This document shows positions 6,578-15,705 of a stretch of DNA of 64,000 nucleotides, piece by piece. A model generated the notes under the pieces. It saw only the letters and a list, made by a program, of their open reading frames with translations. It had not been told where the DNA came from and searched no databases. The first letter of the stretch is position 1; the number at the start of each line of letters is the position of its first letter. This DNA is from DYIU01 sp038326775 (lineage in GTDB: Bacteria > Actinomycetota > Geothermincolia > Fen-727 > Anoxymicrobiaceae), in the NCBI GenBank assembly GCA_038326775.1, contig JBBQKJ010000009.1, forward strand, positions 17,050 through 81,049, given 5' to 3'. The position numbers were made by a program, and so were the translations under genes.

Positions 6578-9292
6578 TCAACGCTCGCTGGCGCGCCAGG
6601 TGTTGAAAGCCTTTATGCGGTCGATCAGCAGGATGGGCACGAAGGCGCAGAGCAGGATCAAGAGCCACGCGGAGGCGCTGGGGGCACTGGTCTTGAACGC
6701 CTTCTGCATGAACGGCAGGTAGAGCACCCCCATCTGCAACCCGACGGAGAGGACGAACGATCCCAGAAGGTAGCGGTTTTCCCAGGGCGCCGACAGGAAG
6801 AACGAGCGTGTCTCCGAGCGCATGTTGAAAGAATGCAGCACCTGCGAAAGCACCATCGTGGTGAAAAGCACCGTGCGCGCCATGTCCAGGTACTCGTTGC
6901 GCGAAGAGGCCGCGGCCGCGTTCCAGTCGTATCCGAGCAGGTAGTTGCTGAGCACGAAAGCGGCAAGCGCGCCACAGGTGATGAGAAGCCCCTGCCACGC
7001 AAGCCACACCTGCTTTCGGACGGCCAGGATGTTCTCCCCCAGGCGGCGCGGGGGGTGATCCATGACGTCCTTTTCGGGCGGGTCCACACCCAGCGCGAGC
7101 GCCGGCAGGCCGTCGGTGACCAGGTTTATCCAGAGTATCTGGACCGGCAGCAGCGGAAGCGGGAACCCCACCAGCATGGCTATGAAGACCGTCAGGACCT
7201 CGCTGATGTTGCAGGAGAGCAGGAAGTAGATGAATTTCTTGAGGTTGCTGAAGATGATGCGCCCCTGCCGGACCGCTTCCACGATCGTCGCGAAGTTATC
7301 GTCGGCGAGTATCATGTCGGCCGCTTCCTTGGAGACGTCGGTGCCGGTTATCCCCATGGCTATGCCGATATCGGCGCGCTTGAGGGCCGGGGCGTCGTTG
7401 ACCCCGTCACCGGTCATGGCCACCACGTGGCCGCGCTCCTTAAGCGCCTCGACGATCCTCACCTTGTGCCTGGGTGAGACCCGGGCGTAGGCCCGGATGT
7501 CCTCCACCTGCCCGGCAAGCTGTTCCGTCGTCATCTTCTCGAGCTCGGTGCCGTCGATCAGCCGCTTGCCGCCGGCGAGTATACCGAGCTCCCTGCCGAT
7601 CGATTCGGCCGTCGCCCGGTGGTCGCCGGTTATCATCGCCACGTCTATCATCGCTCCGCGGCAGAGCTCGAGCGCTCGCTGCGCCTCCGGGCGGGGCGGG
7701 TCCTTCATGGCCAACGCGCCGATGAAGGTGAGCCCCGACTCGAGCGTGCTCATCTCGTCGTGCGGGGGCACCGACTCCAGGCGCTTGAAGGCAACACCGA
7801 TGGTACGGAGCGCCCGCGACCCCAGGCCCACCGTCTCTTCTGAAATCAATGCCCGGTCGGCGTGCTCCAGTGGCCGGGCGCCTTCAGGCAGGAGGAGGCT
7901 CTCACAGCGCTCGAGCAGGGCCTCCACGGCGCCCTTGGTATAGACGATGTAACCGCCGTTGTCGCGGTGGACGGTGGTCATCATCTTTCGATCGGAGTCG
8001 AACGGTATCTCGGCGACCCTGGTGTGCTCGGCCTCCAGGTCGGCCTTGTTCAAACCGGCAGCCTCCGCCGCGTCCAGGAGCGCCACCTCGGTCGGGTCGC
8101 CCAGGCTCGTCCCCGCCGCCGCCCGACGGGCGTCGTTGCACAGCGCGGCCGCCCCCGCCATCCTCTTGAGGACCGCGGGCTCGCTCCCATCGCCGGCGAG
8201 CGCGTCCTCGAAGGGGCACTGTCGCCCATCGGCGAAGAGGACGTCGGTCACCTTCATCCGGTTGAGCGTAAGGGTGCCGGTCTTGTCGCTGCAGATGTAG
8301 TTCGCGCAGCCCAGGGTCTCGACGGCGGGCAGGTTGCGGATGATGGCGTTCTGCTTCGCCATCGCCTGGGTGCCCTGCGCGAGCGTTATGGTGACGATGG
8401 CTGGAAGCCCCTCCGGTATCGCCGCCACCGCGAGGCTGACCGCGACGAGCATCATGGAGGCGAACGCGTTGCCGCGGATCATCCCGACAGCGAAGACCGC
8501 CGCCACTATCAGCAGGCAGAGGTACACTATCCTCTTGCCCACGTCGCGCAGCTCGATCTGCAGGGGAGTGGGCTCGGGCTCCGCCTCCCCGAGCATGCTC
8601 GCTATCAGGCCAAGCTGGGTTCGCTGCCCGGTCTCCACCACGACCGCCCTGCCCCGCCCGTACTCCACGTGTGTGCCGGCGAATATCATGTTGCGGCGGT
8701 CGCCCAGCGCGGAATCGGCCGCGCAGGTCTCGCCGGAGGCCTTGTCCACCGCCGTGGACTCGCCGGTGAGGCTCGACTCGTTCACCATGAGGTTCACGGC
8801 CGAGACGAGGCGCGCGTCGGCAGCGACGAGGTCGCCGGCCTCGAGCGTGACCAGGTCGCCGGGTACCAGGTCCCGGGCGGGCACCTCCGATTCCACCCCG
8901 CCCCGGACCACCTTGACCATGGGAGCGGCGAGCTCTTTCAGCTTGTCTATGGCCCTGTCGGCCCGCGCCTCCTGCGCAAAGCCCAGCACCGCGTTGAGCA
9001 GGACTATGACCAGGATCACCGCGGCGTCCAGGTATTCCTTGAGCCAGAGGCCGCTTATGAGGACCGCGGCGAGCAGGACCCAGATCATGAAGTCGTTGAA
9101 CTGCTTGAGGAACCGGACCACCGCGGGCGTTTTCTTCTTCTCGTGAAGACGGTTGTGCCCGAACCGCGAAAGGCGGTGCCTGGCCTCGTGGCCGTCCAGG
9201 CCCGCCTCGCCGTCGGTGTGCAGCTTTTCAACCGTCTCGGCGGCTCCAAGCGCGTGCCAGTCAACTGGCTTTTCAGCCGGTCTTTGTTCCAA
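6578..9292 (-). CDS. P-type cation ATPase, type II (Ca2+ pump-like)
   Basis: A 904-residue membrane pump that couples ATP hydrolysis to export of a divalent cation, most likely Ca2+. It shows an N-terminal cation-ATPase domain, the actuator motif TGES (176-179), the M4 ion-site motif PEGLP (293-297), the phosphorylation loop DKTGTLT (Asp at about 336), the hinge MTGDGVNDAPAL, and the M6 form NLVTDGLPALALG. About ten hydrophobic segments are present. PEGLP with N..D in M6 fits SERCA/PMCA-type pumps rather than heavy-metal P1B pumps, and no CPC motif is present. The start is TTG directly after the rsmA stop, with AGGA seven bases upstream. It is the last gene of the metG-tatD-rsmA run and converges with the phosphoesterase. 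Confidence 0.9.
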   Translation of the reverse strand: MEQRPAEKPVDWHALGAAETVEKLHTDGEAGLDGHEARHRLSRFGHNRLHEKKKTPAVVRFLKQFNDFMIWVLLAAVLISGLWLKEYLDAAVILVIVLLNAVLGFAQEARADRAIDKLKELAAPMVKVVRGGVESEVPARDLVPGDLVTLEAGDLVAADARLVSAVNLMVNESSLTGESTAVDKASGETCAADSALGDRRNMIFAGTHVEYGRGRAVVVETGQRTQLGLIASMLGEAEPEPTPLQIELRDVGKRIVYLCLLIVAAVFAVGMIRGNAFASMMLVAVSLAVAAIPEGLPAIVTITLAQGTQAMAKQNAIIRNLPAVETLGCANYICSDKTGTLTLNRMKVTDVLFADGRQCPFEDALAGDGSEPAVLKRMAGAAALCNDARRAAAGTSLGDPTEVALLDAAEAAGLNKADLEAEHTRVAEIPFDSDRKMMTTVHRDNGGYIVYTKGAVEALLERCESLLLPEGARPLEHADRALISEETVGLGSRALRTIGVAFKRLESVPPHDEMSTLESGLTFIGALAMKDPPRPEAQRALELCRGAMIDVAMITGDHRATAESIGRELGILAGGKRLIDGTELEKMTTEQLAGQVEDIRAYARVSPRHKVRIVEALKERGHVVAMTGDGVNDAPALKRADIGIAMGITGTDVSKEAADMILADDNFATIVEAVRQGRIIFSNLKKFIYFLLSCNISEVLTVFIAMLVGFPLPLLPVQILWINLVTDGLPALALGVDPPEKDVMDHPPRRLGENILAVRKQVWLAWQGLLITCGALAAFVLSNYLLGYDWNAAAASSRNEYLDMARTVLFTTMVLSQVLHSFNMRSETRSFFLSAPWENRYLLGSFVLSVGLQMGVLYLPFMQKAFKTSAPSASAWLLILLCAFVPILLIDRIKAFNTWRASER

Positions 9293-10189
9293 TCAATCGT
9301 CCTTTGTTCCGGTGAGCGATTCCGCCAGCCTGATGAACTCCGCGGGCGAGAGGTCCTCGGCCCGGACCCCGGGGTCCTTTCCGAGGTCTTCCAGGGCGCT
9401 CCTGACGCTACCCGCCTCCAGGGAAAGCCCCACCGCGGCCGAGAGCGAGTTGGCGAGCTTCTTCCTGCGCTGGCCGAACGCGCCGGTCACCACCCGGTCG
9501 AAGTACCCGGAGCGTACGACCCCCGGAAGGCCCTCTGCCTCCCGGCGCGCGAGATGCAGTATGGTGGAGTCGACCCCGGGCTTTGGGTAGAAGCAGTTCC
9601 TGGAGACGCTTGCCACCCTGCGGATCTCCGAGCGCGCCTGCACCTTGACGCTCGCTCCCGAGTAGTCCCGGCTGCCGGGGCCGCAGGCCAGCCTGTCGGC
9701 AACCTCCCGCTGGACCATCACCGTGTAGGTCTCGAGCCACGGATATCGCTGCAGGCAGTCCACCACCAGGGTGGCGGCAATCTGGTAGGGCAGGTTGGAG
9801 ACCATCTTGACCCCGGCGGGTGGCTCGGCCTCCCACAGGGTGGCGAAGTCGAAGCGGGCGGCGTCGGCCTCGACCAGCTGCAGGTTGGTGGCGTATCCGA
9901 GCTCGTGCTCGAGTATGCGCAACAGCCGCCGGTCGGATTCGAGCGCGTAGACCTTTCCGCCCTCCTCGACGAGCGCCTGCGTAAGGGCGCCCAGCCCGGG
10001 CCCCACCTCGATGACGGCGTCGTACGGCTGGAGATCCGCCGCCTCGGCGATGATGCGAAGGATGTTCGCGTCCACCAGGAAGTTCTGCCCCATCGAGCGG
10101 CTGGGACGGATTCCCGCGGAGTCGAGGAGCGTCCTCGCGGCCGCGGGCGAGGCCAGCATCCTGGGGGCTGCTCCCGCTGCCACCCTCAT
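9293..10189 (-). CDS. rsmA: 16S rRNA (adenine-N6,N6)-dimethyltransferase
   Basis: RsmA/KsgA dimethylates two adjacent adenines near the 3' end of 16S rRNA during 30S assembly. The protein (about 298 residues) has the N-terminal SMGQNFLVD block, the SAM-binding motif EVGPGLGALT, the acidic ribose ligand in YALESD, and the catalytic NLPYQIA (N-L-P-Y) motif. The C-terminal helical rRNA-binding domain is complete. The ATG at 10189 overlaps the tatD stop by four bases (ATGA). A GTG six bases further in sits better relative to GGAGG, so the exact start is open. It lies in the common actinobacterial order metG-tatD-rsmA. Confidence 0.93.
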   Translation of the reverse strand: MRVAAGAAPRMLASPAAARTLLDSAGIRPSRSMGQNFLVDANILRIIAEAADLQPYDAVIEVGPGLGALTQALVEEGGKVYALESDRRLLRILEHELGYATNLQLVEADAARFDFATLWEAEPPAGVKMVSNLPYQIAATLVVDCLQRYPWLETYTVMVQREVADRLACGPGSRDYSGASVKVQARSEIRRVASVSRNCFYPKPGVDSTILHLARREAEGLPGVVRSGYFDRVVTGAFGQRRKKLANSLSAAVGLSLEAGSVRSALEDLGKDPGVRAEDLSPAEFIRLAESLTGTKDD

Positions 10190-10962
10190 CCCTCCGTCAG
10201 GTCGATGCCGAAGACCCTGGCCGTGTTCGCCTCGAGGACACACTCCATTTCTTCGAGCGAAACGTTTTTTGCCGTTGCGAGAGCCTCGGCGACCAGGCGG
10301 ACGCGTCCGGGGAAGTTGGGCTTGCCGCGGAACGGCTCGGGCGACAGGAACGGGGCGTCGGTCTCCACCAGGAGCTTCTCCATGGGCGCGAGCGAGGCAA
10401 GCCTCCTGGCCTCATCGTTCTTCTTGAACGTCAGCGGCCCGGCGAAGGATACGTAGTAACCGCGCGCCACGCACTCCGAAAGGACGTCCTCGCCGCCAGA
10501 GAAACAGTGCATGATGACCGGCGGGTCGCCCGCGCCCTCGTCGGCCAGCACCTCGAGAACGTCGCCGTGGGCCTCGCGGTCGTGGACGATAAGGGCCTTG
10601 CCCAGCCTGCGGGCCATCCGCACGTGCTCTCGCAGCGCCCACTTCTGCCGTTCCGCCGGGCTGCGGTCGCGGTAATAGTCGAGCCCGGTCTCGCCGATGG
10701 CCACCACGCGTGTGCTCGAGCCGGCGATCTCCTCCAGGCGCTCAAAATCATCCGGCGTCGCGCCCGTGGTGTCGTTAGGGTGGATGCCCACCGCCGCGAA
10801 CACTCCCTCGTGTGTGGCCGCGGCGCGAACCGCCTCGACGCTCGAGTCGATGGTTATGCCGATGGTGATCACCGGTGACACGCCCGCGGACCTGGCCTCG
10901 GACAGGACCTCTGGCGTGTCGCGCTCGATGAGGTCCAGGTGCGCGTGGGAGTCAGGTATCAA
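10186..10962 (-). CDS. tatD: TatD-family metal-dependent hydrolase
   Basis: A 258-residue TatD/YcfH-family deoxyribonuclease-like hydrolase with a TIM-barrel fold and two metals. Seen directly: PDSHAHLD (the first HxH ligands), AIGETGLDYYR with the bridging Glu, IVHDREAH, IMHCFSGG and LVETDAPFLSPEPFRGK with the catalytic Asp. The start is placed at a TTG (10962) with GGAGG five bases upstream, giving the family-typical IPDSHAHLD beginning. A longer upstream frame is out of character and overlaps metG fully. Its TTG overlaps the metG stop by four bases, suggesting translational coupling. Confidence 0.92.
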   Translation of the reverse strand: MIPDSHAHLDLIERDTPEVLSEARSAGVSPVITIGITIDSSVEAVRAAATHEGVFAAVGIHPNDTTGATPDDFERLEEIAGSSTRVVAIGETGLDYYRDRSPAERQKWALREHVRMARRLGKALIVHDREAHGDVLEVLADEGAGDPPVIMHCFSGGEDVLSECVARGYYVSFAGPLTFKKNDEARRLASLAPMEKLLVETDAPFLSPEPFRGKPNFPGRVRLVAEALATAKNVSLEEMECVLEANTARVFGIDLTEG

Positions 10963-12503
10963 CTGTCCTCCGTTGAATCCATCTTCCTGGGGAAGAGCGC
11001 CTCGCCGCGGATGGTTGCGCCGCCGGATGGCAGCCCGCCCCACGCGGCCGACTCCGGCAGCCTGGCGCCCCAGATTTCGGGCAGGCCCAGGCGCTCCCAT
11101 ATCTTTTCCGCCGTCGATGGCATGAAAGGGGCGATCGACAGCGCTATCTGGCGCAGGCACTCGAGGCAGTTGTAGAGGACGCGGTCCAGGTCGGCGGCGC
11201 GGGCCTCGTCCTTTGCGAGGGACCAGGGAGCGGAAACGTCCACGTACCGGTTCACCGCGTGGACGAACTCCCATATCTCGGCGAGCGCCTCGTTGAACGC
11301 GGGCGCCGCGAGCCTGGCTTCGACGGATAACGTCAGCGCCGCGCACCGTTCGACCAGCGTGTTTTCCTCATCCCCGGGCGCGCCGGGCCCGGGGATGAAG
11401 CCCTCCCGGTACTTGTGCACCATGGTGAGCACGCGGCTCTCCAGGTTGCCGAGGTCGTTGGCGAGCTCGGCGTTGTAGCGCTTCAGAATAGTCCTCCTGG
11501 AGAAGTTGCCGTCCACCCCGAACGAGAACTCGCGCATGAAGTAGTAGCGGTAGGCGTCGACCCCGTACTCGTCGACCAGCTCACCGGGCCGCACGACGTT
11601 GCCGAGCGACTTGGACATCTTCTGCCCCTCGACCGTGAGCCAGCCGTGAGCGAAGACGCGCCTGGGCAGCGGGAGGCCGGCCGCCATCAGCATCGCCGGC
11701 CATATCACGGCGTGGAACCGCAGTATCTCTTTTCCCACCAGGTGCCAGTCGGCCGGCCAGGTGCTTTCGAAGCGCGCCGGGTCGGTGCCGTAGTCGATGG
11801 CGCTCACGTAGTTGAGCAGGGCGTCGAACCAGACGTACATGACGTGGCGCTGGTCGAACGGCAGGGGAATGCCCCAGGTGAAGCTGGTGCGCGAGATGCT
11901 CTGGTCCGAGAGCCCGGACTTTATGAAGCTCGTGACCTCGTTGCGCCGAGACTCGGGCTGGACGAACTCCGGGTGGTCCTCTATGTGCTTCAGGACGGCA
12001 TCGGCGTATTTCGACATGCGGAAGAAGTAGTTCTCCTCCTTTACCCAGTCGACCGGCCGCCTGCAATCGGGGCAGTTGCCGTCCACCAGCTGGCTCGAGA
12101 GCAGGAACGACTCGTCGTGCACGCAGTACCAGCCCTCGTACGAGCCGAGGTAGACGTCGCCGGACTCCATTAGCTTCTCGATGAACAGCTGGGCGACCTG
12201 GGTGTGGCGGTTCTGGGTGGTGCGGATGAAGTCGTCGTTGGAGATGTTGAGCAGCTTCCAGTCGTCCAGGAAGTGCGCGACCATCTCGTCGGCCCAGCTT
12301 TGCGGGCTCTCATTTCTCTCGGCGGCGGCCTGGGCGACTTTCTGGCCGTGCTCGTCGGTGCCGGTGAGGAAGAAGACGTCCCGCCCGCGCAGTCGCTGAT
12401 AGCGCGCGATGACGTCCGCCGCGAGCGTCGTGTACGCGGTGCCTATGTGAGGCACGTCGTTAACGTAGTAGATCGGCGTCGTTATGTAGAAGACCTCGCC
12501 CAA
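10959..12503 (-). CDS. metG: methionyl-tRNA synthetase
   Basis: A 514-residue class I aminoacyl-tRNA synthetase that charges tRNA-Met. The HIGH-type motif is HIGT (19-22) and the KMSKS loop is at 295-299. The zinc-knuckle region keeps CPDC (144-147) and Cys127, but the first pair is CVHD rather than CxxC. The anticodon-binding helical domain follows. The protein ends without the C-terminal tRNA-binding (Arc1p-like) appendage, as in the short form. The start is TTG with AGGAGG about ten bases upstream. It is the first gene of the leftward operon into tatD, rsmA and the ATPase; the upstream gap contains a palindromic repeat. Confidence 0.95.
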   Translation of the reverse strand: MGEVFYITTPIYYVNDVPHIGTAYTTLAADVIARYQRLRGRDVFFLTGTDEHGQKVAQAAAERNESPQSWADEMVAHFLDDWKLLNISNDDFIRTTQNRHTQVAQLFIEKLMESGDVYLGSYEGWYCVHDESFLLSSQLVDGNCPDCRRPVDWVKEENYFFRMSKYADAVLKHIEDHPEFVQPESRRNEVTSFIKSGLSDQSISRTSFTWGIPLPFDQRHVMYVWFDALLNYVSAIDYGTDPARFESTWPADWHLVGKEILRFHAVIWPAMLMAAGLPLPRRVFAHGWLTVEGQKMSKSLGNVVRPGELVDEYGVDAYRYYFMREFSFGVDGNFSRRTILKRYNAELANDLGNLESRVLTMVHKYREGFIPGPGAPGDEENTLVERCAALTLSVEARLAAPAFNEALAEIWEFVHAVNRYVDVSAPWSLAKDEARAADLDRVLYNCLECLRQIALSIAPFMPSTAEKIWERLGLPEIWGARLPESAAWGGLPSGGATIRGEALFPRKMDSTEDS

Positions 12504-12557
12504 TCAGTCAACACCTCCTATTGATGCCAACTGAAATAATAACGCAAATCTCATGCC

Positions 12558-12605
12558 GGGGTCAGGCACCTTGACATGAATTATTCATGTCAAGGTGCCT
12601 GACCC
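12558..12605. repeat. perfect palindromic intergenic repeat (REP-like)
   Basis: A 23-nt arm beginning GGGTCAGGCACCTTGACATG is followed after one central base by its exact reverse complement. It lies between the divergent metG and TldD/PmbA genes. Near-identical arms recur at 23124-23202. The size, perfect symmetry and repeated core suggest a REP/MITE-like element rather than a terminator, as there is no T-run on either side. Confidence 0.75.
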
Positions 12606-12656
12606 GACCGGGCCCCGCCTCTTTTGGTCTACGGCGTGTTCTGATAGGTTTAACGC

Positions 12657-14039
12657 ATGCGACCCGACTTTGAGACATTAGACCTGGCCCTTCACAAGGC
12701 GAGCTCCGGCGGGGCGACCGAAGCGGAGGCTTATCTCGAGCGCGAGCTCGGGCTCACCATCAAGGTCTTCGACGGCCTGGTGGAGAGGTTTTCCTACGCC
12801 GAGACGCGCGGCATCGGCCTGCGCCTGTATGTCGGCGACCGGCAGGGCAGAGCTTACACGTCCGACCTCTCGCCCGTGGCGATCGAAGAGACCGTTGCCG
12901 CCGCCCTGGCGAGCGCCGGGGTCTGCCCGCACGACCCCGACCGCTTGCTCCCGGACCCGTCGCTTTTCCCACCCGGGGCCGGCGAAAGCGCCTACCTCGG
13001 CGATGACCTCGAGATACTCGGCGAGGACCTCCAGACCGTCTCCGCCGGCGAGAAGATAGAGTTCACAATGGGGCTCGAACGCCTGGCGCGCGATTACGAC
13101 CCGCGGATCACCGGCGTCGAGACTTCCACATACAGCGAGTCGACCGCGGAGGTGCTGCTCGCCAGCACCGCCGGGTTCCGCTCAGGCTTTCGCTCGTCGG
13201 TTTGCTACGGCTACCTTGTGGCCATCGCCGGGCGGGACGGGGAGTCTCAGACCGGCTTCGGCTTCACCGCGGGGCGCTCGTTCGCCTCGCTCGACCCGAA
13301 GGCGGCCGCCGGGGAGGGGGCCTCCATGGCGGTCGACCTGCTGGGCGCCAGGCAGGTCGCCTCGGCCCGGGTGCCGGTCCTCATGGACAACCTCTCCACC
13401 GCGGAGATGATGGCAGTGCTGGGCGCGGCGGTCTCGGGCGAGTCGGTGAGCAAGGGACGTTCCTATCTCACCGGTCGCCTCGGCGACACCGTCGCCTCGG
13501 AGCGCGTTACGATAGTCGATGACGGACGGATGTCGGGCGGCTTTGGCACCGCCCCGTTCGACGGGGAGGGCGTAGCCGCCGCGCGCAAGACCATCGTCGA
13601 GGAAGGCGTCCTCAAGAGCTTCCTTCATAACTGCTGCACCGCTTCCCGGATGGGCGCGGCCACCACCGGCAACGCGTATCGGCCCTCGTTCCGGGCACAG
13701 GTCGGGGTATCGCCTACCAACATCGTTCTGGAGCCGGGGAGAGATACCCCCGAGGCGTTGAGGTCCGGCATGGGGACAGGTTTCGAGGTGCTCGAGCTGC
13801 AGGGCGTCCACGTTGGCTTGAACCCGGTAACGGGCGAGGTGTCGGTGGGCGCCAGGGGCCGCTGGATCGAGAACGGCAAGCCCGCCCACGCGGTCCGCGA
13901 GGTGACCATCGCCGGGACGATAGACGGCATCTTGAAGGGCATCGCCGGGATAGGAAACGACATCAGGTTTACGCCTCTTCTGGGGGGCATCGGTGCCCCC
14001 TCCATCCTTATCGAAGGCCTGGCGGTCAGCGGCAAGTAG
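12657..14039 (+). CDS. TldD/PmbA-family protein (PmbA/TldE type)
   Basis: A 460-residue member of the TldD/PmbA (modulator of DNA gyrase) family. In known systems TldD and TldE/PmbA form a heterodimeric zinc protease acting on modified peptides and unfolded proteins. Here the layout is family-typical: an N-terminal AEAYLER strand, a central domain, then a C-terminal barrel with DDGRMSGGFGTAPFDGEG and the late FEVLELQGVHVGLNP. I see no HExxxH zinc motif, so this matches the PmbA/TldE-type subunit, and no TldD partner is in the window. The ATG is at 12657. Confidence 0.85.
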   Translation: MRPDFETLDLALHKASSGGATEAEAYLERELGLTIKVFDGLVERFSYAETRGIGLRLYVGDRQGRAYTSDLSPVAIEETVAAALASAGVCPHDPDRLLPDPSLFPPGAGESAYLGDDLEILGEDLQTVSAGEKIEFTMGLERLARDYDPRITGVETSTYSESTAEVLLASTAGFRSGFRSSVCYGYLVAIAGRDGESQTGFGFTAGRSFASLDPKAAAGEGASMAVDLLGARQVASARVPVLMDNLSTAEMMAVLGAAVSGESVSKGRSYLTGRLGDTVASERVTIVDDGRMSGGFGTAPFDGEGVAAARKTIVEEGVLKSFLHNCCTASRMGAATTGNAYRPSFRAQVGVSPTNIVLEPGRDTPEALRSGMGTGFEVLELQGVHVGLNPVTGEVSVGARGRWIENGKPAHAVREVTIAGTIDGILKGIAGIGNDIRFTPLLGGIGAPSILIEGLAVSGK

Positions 14040-14099
14040 CGCCGCCAGGGCAATATGAAGAACGCGGGACAGGCAGTTGGACTAACAGGAGGGGTCTCC

Positions 14100-15677
14100 A
14101 TGCTGATCCATGAGCTGCTCGAAAGCGACGCCGAGCGCGCGCCCGACAAGGAGGCGATCGTCCTGCGAGACCGCCGCGTCAACTACGGCGAGTACCTCGA
14201 GGCGGTGAACCGGGTGGCCGCCAACCTGTTGAAGTTGGGCGTCAAGCGGGGCGACAAGGTCGCGCTCTATATCGGCAACCGCCCCGAATACGTTTTCTGC
14301 TATATAGCCGCTGTCTCGATCGGAGCGGCCGCGGTCCCGGTGTCCACGCGTTTCGCGGATATGGAGGCGCAGTTCGTGGTGGAGAACTCGGACTCCAGTC
14401 TCATGGTGGTGGCGCCCGGTTTCGCTGGAATCGACTTCCTGGAGATCGCCGGCAAGATCCTGCCGGACTGCCCCGAGGTAAAGACGGTGGTGGTTATGGG
14501 CACGCCCGAAGATGTGGCGAAGGTGCCGGGGGCGCTTGGGGAGGAAGCAGTGTTCGCCGATGTAAGCGCCGCCGATCTCGAGGCCCTGAAGAACGCGCGC
14601 GCCGGGGTCGACGCCGACGACACCGCCTTCCTCTGTTACACGTCGGGGAGCACCGGTGTGCCCAAGGCCGCCGAGCTCACCCACAAGAACATCGTGGCTT
14701 ACTCGGAGGGGCAACTGGACGCCGCCGACATCTCTCCGGACGACCGGCTGCTGCTGGATATCCCGGTAAACCACGTCGGTGGGAACGTGATGGCCATAAT
14801 CTCCATGCTCCAGGCCGGGGGGACCCTGGTCATGCTCGACCAGTTCGTGCCCCAGGAGGTGCTCGAGACCATCCAGAAGGAGAAGATCACGGTCATGGGC
14901 CAGGTCCCGGCGCAATATATTATGCTGCTGATGATGCCGGACTTCGATTCCTACGACCTTTCCTCCGTGCAGAAGGCGGTGGTGTCGGCGGCGCCGACGC
15001 CGAAAGAGGTCTTCGGGCAGGTCAAGGAGAAATTCGGCATCTACCTGACCAACGGCTACGGGCTTTCCGAGGTCAGCGGCGCCATTGCATTCACCAGGGT
15101 GGACGATGACTCCTTCGAGCGCCTTTCCAGCAGTATCGGCAAGGCCAACAAGGGCATAACAATGAGCATCATAGATTCCTCGGGCGAACACCTGCCGCAG
15201 GGGAACGAGGGCGAGATATGCATAAAGGGCGACGCGGTGATGAAGGGCTATTACAAGAAGCCCGAGGAGACCGCGCTGGTGATGACCGACGACGGCTATT
15301 TCAAGACCGGTGACATGGGCCGCCTCGACGAGGACGGCTACGTCTATATCCTCGGCCGCAAGAAAGAGATGTATATCCGCGGTGGGGAGAACGTCTATCC
15401 GCCCGAGGTCGAGGAGGTGCTCACCCTGCACACCGGTGTCCTCTTCGCGGCGGTCATAGGCGTCCCCGACCCGGTGATGGGAGAAGAGGGGAAGGCCTAC
15501 ATCGTGCCCATGCCCGGCAGCGAGCCCCCCACCGAGGACGACATAAAGCAGTGGTGCGCCGGGAGGCTCGCGAAGTTCAAGATCCCCAGGTTCGTGGAAT
15601 TCCGCGACGCCCTGCCTCTGACGCCGCTCGGCAAGGTCATGAAAAGAGCCCTCTACGACGAGCTTGCCGGCGACTAA
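14100..15677 (+). CDS. AMP-forming acyl-CoA synthetase
   Basis: A 525-residue ANL-superfamily enzyme activating a carboxylic acid through an acyl-AMP to acyl-CoA. The P-loop motif is CYTSGSTGVPKAAELTHKN (about residue 180), the central motif is NGYGLSEVSG, and the hinge/ribose motifs are YFKTGDMGRLDEDGYVYILG and RKKEMYIRGGENVYP. The catalytic C-terminal Lys is in LTPLGKVMKRAL. The chain length of the acid is not evident. The ATG at 14100 has AGGAGGGG eight bases upstream; the in-frame ATG at 14055 lacks this. It follows the TldD/PmbA gene by 60 nt and may be co-transcribed. Confidence 0.9.
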   Translation: MLIHELLESDAERAPDKEAIVLRDRRVNYGEYLEAVNRVAANLLKLGVKRGDKVALYIGNRPEYVFCYIAAVSIGAAAVPVSTRFADMEAQFVVENSDSSLMVVAPGFAGIDFLEIAGKILPDCPEVKTVVVMGTPEDVAKVPGALGEEAVFADVSAADLEALKNARAGVDADDTAFLCYTSGSTGVPKAAELTHKNIVAYSEGQLDAADISPDDRLLLDIPVNHVGGNVMAIISMLQAGGTLVMLDQFVPQEVLETIQKEKITVMGQVPAQYIMLLMMPDFDSYDLSSVQKAVVSAAPTPKEVFGQVKEKFGIYLTNGYGLSEVSGAIAFTRVDDDSFERLSSSIGKANKGITMSIIDSSGEHLPQGNEGEICIKGDAVMKGYYKKPEETALVMTDDGYFKTGDMGRLDEDGYVYILGRKKEMYIRGGENVYPPEVEEVLTLHTGVLFAAVIGVPDPVMGEEGKAYIVPMPGSEPPTEDDIKQWCAGRLAKFKIPRFVEFRDALPLTPLGKVMKRALYDELAGD

Positions 15678-15683
15678 TAAATG

Positions 15684-15700
15684 AAATCAGATCTGACCCC
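15684..15700. repeat. half-site of a GGGGTCAGATCTGA-type repeat
   Basis: AAATCAGATCTGACCCC lies in the 28-nt gap between two convergent genes. It reads GGGGTCAGATCTGATTT on the other strand, sharing the GGGGTCAG head with the palindromes near 12.56 and 23.12 kb. Only one arm is present. Confidence 0.35.
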
Positions 15701-15705
15701 ATCTA

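Noticed and set aside
7862..10456. An 864-codon plus-strand frame across the P-type ATPase, rsmA and tatD
   Set aside because: It is fully antisense to three certain genes and has no family features; a product of high GC and codon bias.
12558..12605. Palindrome as a terminator of metG or of its divergent neighbour
   Set aside because: It lies upstream of both divergent genes, has no T-run, and recurs elsewhere.
14055..14099. 15-codon N-terminal extension of the acyl-CoA synthetase
   Set aside because: The internal ATG at 14100 has AGGAGGGG correctly spaced, and the extension is not conserved-looking.
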